A stretch of DNA of 64,000 bases from Rhabdornis inornatus. Taxonomy: Eukaryota > Chordata > Aves > Passeriformes > Rhabdornithidae. The DNA lies in the NCBI GenBank assembly GCA_013397075.1, contig VWZS01008198.1:475468-539467 (forward strand), read 5' to 3'. How positions within the stretch are numbered: the stretch's first letter is position 1; every line of letters begins with the position of its first letter. Under the pieces are notes generated by a model. The model searched no databases, had not been told where the DNA came from, and saw nothing but the letters and a program-made list of their open reading frames with translations. The position numbers and the translations under genes are program-made. Below, in pieces: positions 1-11,092 of this stretch.

Positions 1-1744
1 CATACTTTAAAATTGAGTATGCTGTAGGCATGTAATTTTTATCGTGACTTTTAATCTCAGGAACATTCCAGAGGGACACACTGCAGTATTTATGTACATA
101 ATTATATTTTTGTGAACCAAAATTTTCTAGTATACTTGTTTGATGCATAGAGAGCTAAAAAAAAGAGAGAGAGAGAAAAGAAAAGGAGTAAGTGGGACCA
201 GAGATTAGCTGAGTACCACTTAGATTTAACACAACAAAATAAAACTCATGTTTGAGATCGTTTGTGGTTGATTCCTCAATGAAGGACTCATATGAAACAA
301 AAGATTACCTTTGAATATGAAGGCATACACAATTGAACTGAAGTCAAACATAATTAAATCCACAATATGAACTCAGCAACTAAAGAGCACACAAGTGTGT
401 GTATCTATGTCTTCAATTATGCATGTATTCTTTGAATACACATCTAAGAAGATCCACTGGGTATTGCAACAAGCAGATGCTCAATATTTTATAACACCAG
501 CAGTTCATATACACCTAATGCTGTGAACATTATTTTTCCTGACTTTTTCAAAGGGAGATTATTCAACTGAAAGTCTTCTATGACTCTGCTGGATACATAA
601 TGAATGAGGAAAACCAGATGATAAAATGCAGCCAGTCATCAGTGTATTCAAACAGTTGAAATACAAGCTGCAAAGTGTCTGGGTCATTCAAAGCTGGCAC
701 AAGACTTATTCTCTTAATAATAGCACAAGTATTGGTTACAGATAACACAAGTATTCATTATCTTAAGTCTTCTAAAGGTAACACCCTCTAAAAAAATAAA
801 AGACAAAAAATTTTTTTCTTAAATTCATCTTAAGAGGTAGTCTGTAAAGCCAAAGTATATTACTGAAAAAATGTGAATTTACTGTTAGTATGTTTAATAT
901 GATGAATTACAACTATTTTTTAACACATGTTATTTCAAAATTACACTTAAAGCCATCTTCTTGGCTTTGCTGTTTATTATCCTGAGTTGGAAGGGACTCA
1001 ATAAAGGTCATCAAAGTCCAATTCTTAAGAAAACAGTTCCATTACAATCATCAGCTTTAGCGTGGGCTATTTACCATATAATACCAACTCTCCTGTCTCT
1101 GTCTCTCAAGACACTATTATTGCTAACATAGTTCATACAACATGAACACAAAGTAATGTAGCTCATGTAAATATATAAAAAATGACACACCTTATTGCAG
1201 GGTGTCATCTATTTCTGTTTGAAAATAGTCCATAAAATGATGTAGTGATACTGTAACTAATTAAAAATTTAGACAATCCTATTGCCTCACATATCCCCAT
1301 GAAAACACTGAATTGTATATTTTTAGCTTCAAGCACAGTTTCCAAACTTGCACTGGAGAATAACATTTATAGTATAAAAAAGTTCTCATGACATTTTTCT
1401 GTCAAAAATGCATGCCAGATGCTGAAAGTTAAAGAATTACTTTGAATTTTTCCATGTTTGTACATATTTGTATATATAAAATAATTTGAACACAAACCTA
1501 GGAAGAAGAATCTGAATTTCCAATAATTGTATTTTTCCTCTCCTCTGACAGGTATTTCTTATTTACCTTGTGATACTTACTCCCTTCCCCTCTATTTCTA
1601 AGATACAGAGAACTGAATAGCTTCCATCTCCTTTGCCCCTGCTTCTAAGAATTCCACAGACAAATCACTGGACTGCTTTGCCTGTTAAGTCGCATTTTAA
1701 ACTGACTCTAAACACCCAATACGTTGAAAGGAACTGAGAGTTAC
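1..1744 (-). other. L3MBTL3: Left edge, probably intron before the C-terminal exons
   Basis: AT-rich sequence with an A8(GA)n tract at 157-186. No SAM-domain coding sequence (expected motif around KVSKW...) was found on the minus strand, so the remaining C-terminal exons, roughly 150 residues by comparison with human, should lie left of the window. A 64-nt phase-compatible open segment at 1581-1644 is considered and not accepted. Confidence 0.6.
157..186. repeat. A-rich / (GA)n simple repeat
   Basis: A run of eight A followed by GAGAGAGAGAGA and AAAAGAAAAGG. Confidence 0.9.
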
Positions 1745-1909
1745 CCAGGTGCCTTCTTTTCTTTCACATTGCACAACAGGGGCTTCTTGCAAGGAGATCT
1801 ATTTTCTGCATCTTCCAGCTTGGTTGTTTCTGGTACAGTTTTCCCAGATGGTCGATTGTGAGGTGAAGATTTCATACCTACATGACCAGGGCTGGGGCAC
1901 TTTCTGTCA
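1745..1909 (-). CDS. L3MBTL3: Proposed L3MBTL3 exon 17, frame-preserving (cassette-type)
   Basis: 165 nt with no in-frame ATG near its start. The acceptor is GTTTTAAACAG|T after a T-rich tract (AG at 1910-1911); the donor is CACCTGG|GTAACT (GT at 1743-1744). Entry phase 2 matches exon 16, and exit is again phase 2, so inclusion or skipping keeps the frame. In that frame it is open for 54 codons: DRKCPSPGHVGMKSSPHNRP, then SGKTVPETTKLEDAENRSPC and KKPLLCNVKEKKAP. The composition (charged, Ser/Pro-rich) suits the linker before SAM. I cannot match it to a remembered human segment; known L3MBTL3 proteins vary in length here, so it may be an isoform-specific exon. Chance is the alternative. Confidence 0.6.
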
Positions 1910-3281
1910 CTGTTTAAAACAAATTAACAAAACGTTTAAAAGTGGAAACAGCTAAGCTGTTGCTTAATTTATTTTCTCTATGCACAAAAAGTAACATCTA
2001 AGGTGGTTTTTTGTTTAAGAAATACAGAGAAGTTTTTTTTTTTACTTGCCACTGAAAAAGTTGTATATCTGGTATACATTTTCAGAAATCAAAATAAAGA
2101 ACTCTCTTCTCCATTAAGTCAATGGCAAAATGATTAGGTAATTCAACAGGAACAGAATTTGTCTAATAGTACTTTTGGTAATAAGCTATCTACTTCAAAT
2201 ATTTGCAACACAAGAACACTTTGAGGTATTATTTTCCTCCTATCCCTTCTCCCCATAACATATCACTGTGTAGCCTTTAAAATGTTCTATGCAGCCTCCT
2301 AATTGGGACAAAGAAAAAAAAAGCACTTGACACAGTCCCTGCCACTGAGGACTTTGCTCAAAGTGCTACTGGATTCACTCTAAGGGTAAGCAGGCTACCT
2401 GCCAGAGTAATTAAGTCACTTCAGATTTCTAAAACCCTACATTTATAAGAATAATCCAATCAGGCAGAACTCTTAGACAGAGGATCATTTTGGGTTTTAA
2501 ATCATGAAGCTGAAACTGTCTCTGAGAAGGCAATTTAAAATACCATCTACTGAAAACATGTGATCATTACAGTGGGAACTGGAAATCTTCACATTTCACA
2601 TCATTCACACTTTCACATTTACATTAAGGTAACCCTTGAAAAGAAGGGAAAGCATCTCTTCCTTGCCTTTCCTTCTTAAATTCTCTAATTTTCCTTATAG
2701 GCTAAAATAAGCACAGGAATCAGTATCCACAATTTCTGAGATAAAATAATCATCTTGATATCGCACTTCTCTGTTTTTTCCCAGTGCTCCTGTTTAAAAG
2801 CTTCAGCTACAGAATTCAGCATTATTCTTGCACAACTCATTCCCAGTAATTTGATTCCCCACTCCCACTGTAATGACAGAATAGTGGCTGTTCTTCAAAG
2901 AGCTACACTAATTTACAGTCACATCAATAATGCCACTACAGCGAACAAAAGACACCCAAAGAAATAATTTTTGAAAGTGAAACCAGCTGGCCAACATTCA
3001 GTTTTAAATTCTAATTAACCACTTAGTAGTCTAGATAGTTACACCGAAGAGGAAACCAAACTCTTGTTAAACCACAGACAACAAAATGAGTTATCAGTCT
3101 TTGACAGCTCTGTGACCTTTTTGATACGCACTGAAAAAAAACATTTTTCTTCCCTGTAAATGAAAATGTAGATAAATAGGCAGGCCTTTCTGAAGCCATT
3201 CAGTCATTGCACAGTTATAAATCACTTTGGAGAACACAGAAATAAAATACTGCTATTAGTCATCGCTTCAATCATAATTAC
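1910..3281 (-). other. L3MBTL3: Intron between coding exon 16 and proposed exon 17
   Basis: 1.4 kb, phase 2, AT-rich unique sequence. I looked for further exons and saw none with compatible phase. Confidence 0.7.
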
Positions 3282-3428
3282 TTGATTACAGGAGAGGTGG
3301 ATCTTTCATTTGTTTCCACTTTTCTGTTTCTGGGGATAGGACTGGCTGCAGGCATTTCCCCACTCAATCGGTCAGGTAAGAGGCTTTCTTTGTTCAAGTT
3401 CATCTCTGAATATGGACAGCTGACTGCA
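3282..3428 (-). CDS. L3MBTL3: L3MBTL3 coding exon 16 (C2HC finger end and Ser/Pro-rich linker; residues 556-605)
   Basis: 147 nt, phase 2 in and phase 2 out. It encodes AVSCPYSEMNLNKESLLPDR, then LSGEMPAASPIPRNRKVETN and ERSTSPVI. C560 completes the C2HC finger. The rest matches the L3MBTL3 segment that links the finger to the C-terminal SAM domain. The acceptor is CAACTTCTAG|TGCAGT (AG at 3429-3430); the donor is ATCAA|GTAATT (GT at 3280-3281). Read-through of the donor gives AAG TAA. A rival GT six bases earlier in CCT|GTAATC would end in the wrong phase for the proposed next exon. Confidence 0.95.
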
Positions 3429-6400
3429 CTAGAAGTTGAAGAAGAAAAATTACTCCTTATTCTCAGACACTTTATTGATTTCAAATAAAATGACACTGGA
3501 ATTTCCTAGAAGTAGATGCAATAACTTAACATAAAGAAGATTAAAAAAACATGCAGTAAGTAGTCGAACTTTAAAATATTAATAAATCCTTCAAGTATAA
3601 AACTCAACTTCACATTTTCTTTTGACAGCAATTTGCGTAACACAAACTGTATTAATTTCTATTACAACATTCATTGTGGAAAATTGTTTGATAAATGTTT
3701 CACTTAGTCCCTCATAATTTTAATGGTACTTATACATACAACTCAGGATGCCTTTAACTATACCCATGTCTCTACAAATAAAGTCATATTACCATGACTA
3801 TTTATTTATGTGAAGGAGGATATTTCTATTATGCAATGTCTACACAGAAGCTGCATTTCAAGGGCAGAACATGAGGAAAGGTGCTCATCCCCTTACTGCA
3901 GTGAGTGCCCCATCTTTGCAAATGCCATTTTGTGATGTTCCATTAAGAGACTGTGATATTTTTACAGTCTTTCTTAACATTCAACACTCCCTATTGCCCT
4001 GCACTCCTGCTAGGGAAATAATTTGACAATGAACATTGATATAATGACTTGTAAATACTTCTCTAAGAAATGTGAAAGTTGTACCAAAGTCAGAAAACCA
4101 ATATTGGCACAAGAAGCAGGAAAGGGAAGAACAGCAACACAAACCAAAACACACGAGGCTGAACTAGGATTTTTCTTCAGTAGACTACTCTGCAGTGTTC
4201 AACTGATTAGTCAGCCAGACCACATACTCAACACATCAATGACAATATCCTAAACTCTGAACAGTATATACATGTCACAACAGTGAACAGCATCACACCC
4301 AAGTTTTCAAAACTGTGTGAGATACAGGACAGTCTGTACTAAATATGATGCTCCATTTGTTGCTCATGAGCTATGACATTAACTATATTCTGAAATTATG
4401 TTTTCCTACTCACCTGTATTGTTACAATGACTTCCAAAAATTTAAAAGGTAAAAAATCCATGCTCTTCAATTTTGCTTATTTTCCTTTCAAGAAAGAAGC
4501 TACCATAACTACACATCCTTCCATAAATCACTGCAATGTTTCATTTGTTTCACTGATAATTACATGCACAACTTCCAAAGAGAACTGTCTAATATAAACA
4601 AGTCTACTCTGAGAGCCATATGCCCTGCCACCTCCAAATTTCAAAAATTAATAGAAAAACAACAGCTTTCACTATAGTTTTCTTTCTACAAAGCACAGCA
4701 TTAAAAAAGAAAAAGGTCTTTTAATTCAAAATATGCTGTATATTCTCCTCTTCCTTTACCAACAAAGCTCTGGGTTCAGAACGAGTATGTAACAGCTCCT
4801 ATAATGGGATTGGACCAATATTGGTGATCTAATTTTGATGTCACTAAGATTAACAAAAAGTTGGTGGAAATTAACACTTCTATCAGCACTTGCATAAAAG
4901 GAGAAAATTCCTTAAGGCCCAGTCAGTCAGTCCTTGCTGGGATTATCAAAACAGGATATCGACAGCATGTTTGATTTCTTCAGTTGGCTCATTTGAAAAC
5001 AAGACAGTATCAACCTTTTTTTTAATATTATGTTATTATTTCAAAATCTTTGAGCAGCTATGCTGAACTTGAATTATGGAGGGAAAAAAATAGAATAGTT
5101 TCTGCTTTTCTAATCAAGATGAGATCCCTGTTTAAGTCTACTCCAAGCAGATGTTGTTCCATAACAGTCTGTACAGTGTTTTAAAGGGACATGCAGCCAT
5201 ATTCCCAGGTGATGCAATGAAGCACAGAACAGTCATCTTTTTGCCTTCTTCTGAGGAACTTTTTGTTTACACATCCAAATCAGATAGAGTCCAGCCACCC
5301 AATTGGCTATAAAACACTAAACTTGAAGTATGGTATGCTTTTGATAATGAAATTTTTTACAGACATGTAAAATATACAAATAAAAAACTTGGAGCATTCA
5401 CCTTTTATTTTTACTTTCTCTTAAGCAGAATTGGGCATTTTATTTTAAATCTATTTATAAATGTCTACTTACATTTATTCTCAACCTACTGGTTTTGTGT
5501 GTCTTAGGACTAGCCTCTGCCAGATGCTTTATGCTGCTGCATCTATCACAACAAAGTCTTTTTTCTCTTTCAAAAAAAATACAAGATGAAAGATACAGCC
5601 TTCTGCTCAGAAAAAGGTTTTAAGGCACCAATGCCAGTGTGATTTAAGTTCTTGCTGTGACAAACACACACCACTGTGATGAAATACAGTTTTTAGAAAT
5701 TCATGAATATATTGGTTAATCTCAGTTCTGCTATTGCTACAGGGCAAAGCATGTAATTTTCTTTCGGCTTCCTAGGCTCACAGAGGTGTTTTGAGCAATA
5801 TTTCTGAGTAGTTAAAGGGCTGTCACAAGGAAACACTGAACACTACCAATGTGGTATTTAACTTCAGTTGTGTATTATTAAGCAAGCCTTACATCCCAAT
5901 GAAATCTGACAATATGACTGTCAGACTTCAGCAGGTTTTCTGTTTACCAACACCACTAATAGGTTTTATATTAAAAAAAAAAAATTCCAAACAAAAAACC
6001 CTAAGAAAAAGCCTAGAAATTCAGTCCTTTATTTTAACTTGCCTGCTTATATACTACCTTTCCCTTTAGTATTTTCTGGAAAAACTGAAGTTGAATGACA
6101 GTTTCAGTCAACAATAGTTATAATATTTACAACACTTTGGAACACAAGCTTCAGATGCCTTTTTCTCTGTAATTAATCATCCAAGTCGCTGTATCGTTTT
6201 ATAAAAACTCCTTGATAGTCCTTTGATGTTACTGTTACTTGAGGCAACAAAAAGAACCCATGTGGTTTCCACTGTTAGCTTTGTTACAACAAAACACAGC
6301 ATGAATGAACCCGCGTATGCCTTTGGATCAATCAGTAAATCCTCCTGAATCTCAATGCCTCCAGCTTCCAGTTCAGTTTAACTTGTCTACTACAAAGAAT

Positions 6401-9400
6401 GAAAAAAAATTAATCTTGTTATTCCTACATAATAGAAGTATTCGATTTATATAGGACTGCAAGTTTTTAACACATCTCAAGGGCTCCGAAGTCTTGGTGT
6501 TTAGGTTATTTAGTATTAATAAGGATTTTTAACTCTTCTGTCACCTTAAACCTGGATTTCTGCTCCAGTTTACGTTTTGCTTTAGCACACCATTTTGAAA
6601 ACAGCAGAAGTTAGTTTCCAAAACGATCAGATGTCCCTGGCTTGGGGGTACCAAGGTCTGCCAGAGGATCAGGAAGAATGGCAGGAAGCAACAGCAGCAG
6701 CAGGTACTCAATGTGAAACCTCTGCTACTCTTCTGACAGGGCTGTACACCCCTCAGCACTGCTCCACAGCTTTGAAACCAGTCCAACATGAAGATCTCAA
6801 TCATCATCGGAGCTGCCTCAGTAAACAAACACTCACATTAATGCCACCTGACACACACACCCCCCCACACACACGAGAGTAATCAGCCATCTCCAAATGC
6901 TGACAACAATTAGCTGTCTGCAGGGCACTACTGAAATGGCTGCAGACTGGCTGGCAATATGTGTGGCTGCGACAGTTTTCCAAGGAAAGGGAGCCATGTT
7001 TCCAGAGTCCTGCATATGCTGAGTGAAAACTGAGCATTAAAATAAGTTTCTGTTTTTACTGAATCATGAAAGATGAAGAGAGAGAGAGCCAATGCAGTTT
7101 TCTGATCACAGGCCTGGGATTTTCAAGTCAACAGAGGCTTCATATAACCAGCCCTTTCCAGAACTGTCTGATGGAACAGAAGTGTTGAGTAGCATATCCC
7201 ACCTGTGTTTATTTGGAACTGCTCTTCTATCACACTCAAGATCTATCTCTAGGTGCAGTTACATACCTATCTCTTTTCTGTAAAGCTCAAAGATAGGAGG
7301 ATAAAACTGGGATGCTGATAGGCATGGACCTTAGTCTTCTCCAGACATTTGAAGATTCTCCTACCTCGTAGCAGTATGCAAGTTTTCTGAAGCACAGAGC
7401 CCAGATGGAATACTCTCAGCTACACCTAATATCAGAAGGGCACATAGGCCAGGATTCTCTCAAACTAAAGAAAGCAAGGCAGCACTCTGTTAGGTCTAAG
7501 AACTTGCATACAAAGTACTTTTAAACACAGATCATTAGTCTTTATGAGCACTCAGAATATTTTGCAACCTGTATCAAGCCACAGACAGGTCTCCTGGTTC
7601 AGCTGTACTGGTGGGAAACGTTACCAACACCAGCTCTTCAATGCCCTTCAGGTACAAGTTACTGCTGAGCACTGCCAAGGGATGAGGCTGTATGACAGAT
7701 CCAGACTGGACTAATGGATGGATTAGACTGTCTAGAGCAGCCTTTGTCCAGGCTACTACATTAGCTGGTAGCAATATATAATTAACAAGAAACCTTCAGA
7801 GAAAAGATCCTGACAGCATCTGAGGGATGTGTTGTGGTTTTTTTTTTTTCTGATGGATTTTGTTAAGTGATGTCTTTACTTCAGATTTTATGAAAACATT
7901 TTAAACTAGTCTCAAAACAAGCAATACAACTATTCTCTTCCACAAATTACAGTGTATGTTTATCATCAAAGCATTCATTTTTTAGGAGAAAGCTGCTTCA
8001 ACAGTCTAAACCTGAATCAAGAGTATTTTAGAATGGATTTGGCTGGTGCCAATGACCTTACATAAAAGATAAAATAAAACTTGAGACTGGCATCAAAAGC
8101 CAGCTGACAATTACTTCAGCAGACAGTGAACAAAAACACAGCCTCCTACCACAGCACTTCAGTTCACTTCAACTTACACAAAACACATAGGAAGATTGAA
8201 GTTTCCAGCAAAAATCTTTACTCTTTACTGAAGAATTGACTCAAAACTCAAATGAACTACTTACAACTGACCTCTTTGCACTCCTGCTTGAACTTGAGAA
8301 TTACTGCATGCATTAAACATCAGGGTATAAAATTCACACCATAAATATGCAGGTGATCTGCATAATGCTAACTATCTGTACATCAGGCTGTTTCAGCTGC
8401 GCCTCATATAACCCTAGATCAACTGTTGAGAGATACCAAGTCCTTAATAACATCAACTTCTCCAAAAAGTAAATGCTTTAGCACTGCTATATAATTAATC
8501 ACCGAGTCTTTCATCTGATTCCTAAGGAACAAGCTCTCAAAATTATTTCAAACTACTTAGCATTTTAAATTATCATCTTTTCTGCACACAGGCATTTATG
8601 CGTTGCACCTCATCACAAAAAATCAAGATAAGCATGGTTAAATACATTTCAAGGTTGTCAAGACAAAAGAGCCATGGGAATGCTACTTGATGTACAAAAT
8701 TGTACAATTTTCAAAATTTCTTTGTTAATTCAGGAAAAAAGTGGTTCTACAATGCTAGAATTTTTGTGGAGACCTGGACCCTCAAGTTTGTAGGCTCCAG
8801 ATAAGAACAAATCTCATTATTTTCCACAGAAATACTCAAGAACAAAACTAGAATATCATCACAGAGGGCAAATCAACAGCTAGTGAATAAGATACTTACT
8901 GGTAAAATATATTTGCTATGAAACAGCAAATACCTGTTTTACGTTCAATAAAATCATCTTGGTTATATTTTTATGCCCTAGAACTATCAGTTAATGTGCA
9001 AATAATAGGACTGCTTAGACTACAGTAAAAAAAAGCACAATGAAATGTCATGAGTTTGTTTCTTTTCTTAATATTCAGGATGAGTAAGTATAACAACCTT
9101 TAAATAGCGTGGAAAATGCAGCTATAAAAGCAAAGGCTACACAAAGAAAATAGACATATTGCTCTTACTCATCCCTTCCATCTAAAACATGAGAACTTTT
9201 ATTACCAATGTTTATTTAGAGAGAGATCATAAACGAAAAACTTTTCAGACAAATTTACTTCCTTTTTTTTTTTTCTTATTTTAAGTTTTAACTTTGGGCT
9301 GAAACCCATGGTATGTCCACCTGATTCTAAGTAATTCAGATAGCACTTGGTAAGGAATTTGAATTTACTGCCTCCGAGATTAGATGCAATAATAAATCAT

Positions 9401-10989
9401 ACAAGACTCAAGTCTACCAGAATATGAAATTAATGTGTTTCAGATAAGCAGCCAGGAAGCTTTTTAGGCAAATCTAGTTTAGTTCACATTTGCAGTGGAC
9501 TAATGCTATGAATGCAGATGGTTACAATACAGTAACAGACGATAACCTCTTAAGGACTGACTTGACTGTTTAAGGAGTTATCCTACTTGTTGAGTGAAAT
9601 AAAGCGAAAGTAGAAAAGGAAAGGTAGAAACACAGGTAGGGGAAAAAAAAAAGAAAGAAAAATAACAGACAGAAAAAGACACAGTGGTGTGGCATACTGT
9701 CATGACAACTCCATCACAGTTCATACTACAAGTTTTGTCACTGGAGCTACCCTAGTTACGTCCCTTCCTGGGGATAAAGCCTGTCCTAGCATCAGTAACT
9801 CTTCTGCTCCTAACAGCACAAACAATGCTTCTGATGCAGACCAGGAAGAACTTGCAGCAGAAGATGCCTTTTGCATATCAAAATGCAGCAATACAGTGAG
9901 TTTTGCTGGCCAGGTATCTTTGATAGGGATTAGCCAGGACCTTAAACACATGGTGATAAACCAGCAAAATCTTGTAGCATAATTTGAGTCAACAGGACAT
10001 AATTCTCTCATCAGAAATGTAAACAGATTACAGAGCTCACTCTTGGATCAAGGTAGCTTGAAAAGATACTTTAAAAAATGTATAGATAAATAACCAAAGA
10101 GCAGTCCTCTAACCATATGAAAGAGCAGGAAGAAGAAAGATGACTTTGAGAATTCTATGACTGTGTAATGGAAAAATGAGAACTTTTGGAAGCTCTAATT
10201 TGCAAAAAGGTGACAGGATGATATTAATGGTGCTTTATTCTCAACTTAACATACTATATTACTTGTACACCCCTTACTGAAACAGTCTGCATTCACCTCA
10301 CACAGTAAATACTTATAAATAATAAAATTTAAACTTGGGAAATGTTTCCCATTTACTCAGTCAAGTCTCTCTGTCCCCTCCATTTCATTCTCCCATGCTA
10401 ATATCAGCTACTCTCTAGGATGGGATGTCCATACTTCTGTATTATACTTCAGAAGGTGTTCAACAAAGCATCTTTAGAAACACTAGATAGAAGCAGTAAG
10501 TAATCATTTGGGAATATGCTAATTGGAGTTTCCTTTCTAGCACTGTTCCAAGCCAACAAGCAAATCCTTACCCTTTTCAACCAAGCAGAACAAAAAACAT
10601 CCAAGCCATAATAAAATCAGTGGCCTCACATTTCAAAAGGTTCTAAAGTTATTGCTTTATACATATCTGTCTGTAATATTTTGCAATCTGGACAGCAAAC
10701 CGAGGAATCCTCAAAGGAACAAAATACAGAGTAATCGAATTTACCAATTGTGACAAAAAGTAATGTACAACAAATCTTATCTCAGCACACCCTGGTGAAA
10801 TGAAGTTACAGATTGCTAATGTTTATTTCAGCATGCTCACCATGGTAACTGAAATAACTGCATATTTAGGTTTACAAGATTGCCTTTTTTTTTCCAGATT
10901 GGATCTGTTTTCTTATGAACAACAGTTTAAAACAACCATCTGCACACATCCCTCAATTGAAAGAATGAAATCAGTTTCACAGAACATAC
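3429..10989 (-). other. L3MBTL3: Intron between coding exons 15 and 16
   Basis: 7.6 kb, phase 2, splitting the C2HC finger. It has a (CA)n tract at 6851-6874 and several A- or T-rich runs. Open frames at 6.5-7.0 and 9.7-10.0 kb overlap on opposite strands and resemble no known protein. Confidence 0.9.
6851..6874. repeat. (CA)n microsatellite interrupted by C7
   Basis: Five CA-type units, a C run, then five more units; a likely length-polymorphic site in an intron. Confidence 0.9.
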
Positions 10990-11092
10990 CTATGATGGCC
11001 AATATGTCTTGCTCTTTTAATGTGTCCAACTCCCTTACATCCTGCTATGGGACACCCTCCATGCTCTAAAGCTTCCACCAATTCCAAGGGAC
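10990..11092 (-). CDS. L3MBTL3: L3MBTL3 coding exon 15 (C2HC finger, first part; residues 522-556)
   Basis: 103 nt, phase 1 in and phase 2 out. It encodes PLELVEALEHGGCPIAGCKG, then VGHIKRARHIGHH. C535 and C540, with candidate His ligands at H551 to H555, form the front of a C2HC (MYT1-like) zinc finger. The last Cys (C560) is in the next exon, 7.6 kb away. The acceptor is GCATGCAG|GTCCCT (AG at 11093-11094); the donor is CATCATAG|GTATGT (GT at 10988-10989). Found only by splicing and homology. Confidence 0.95.

Noticed and set aside
1581..1644. 64-nt minus-strand segment with acceptor TTCTTAG and a perfect GTAAGT donor, open in the phase left by exon 16 or 17
   Set aside because: Only 21 codons, no resemblance to any L3MBTL3 segment, a weak pyrimidine tract and only 100 nt from proposed exon 17. 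A GTAAGT by chance is expected several times per strand in a window this size.
9689..10011. Opposed 97- and 96-residue frames on both strands
   Set aside because: Mutually antisense frames of similar length with no homology are typical of chance in unique intronic sequence.
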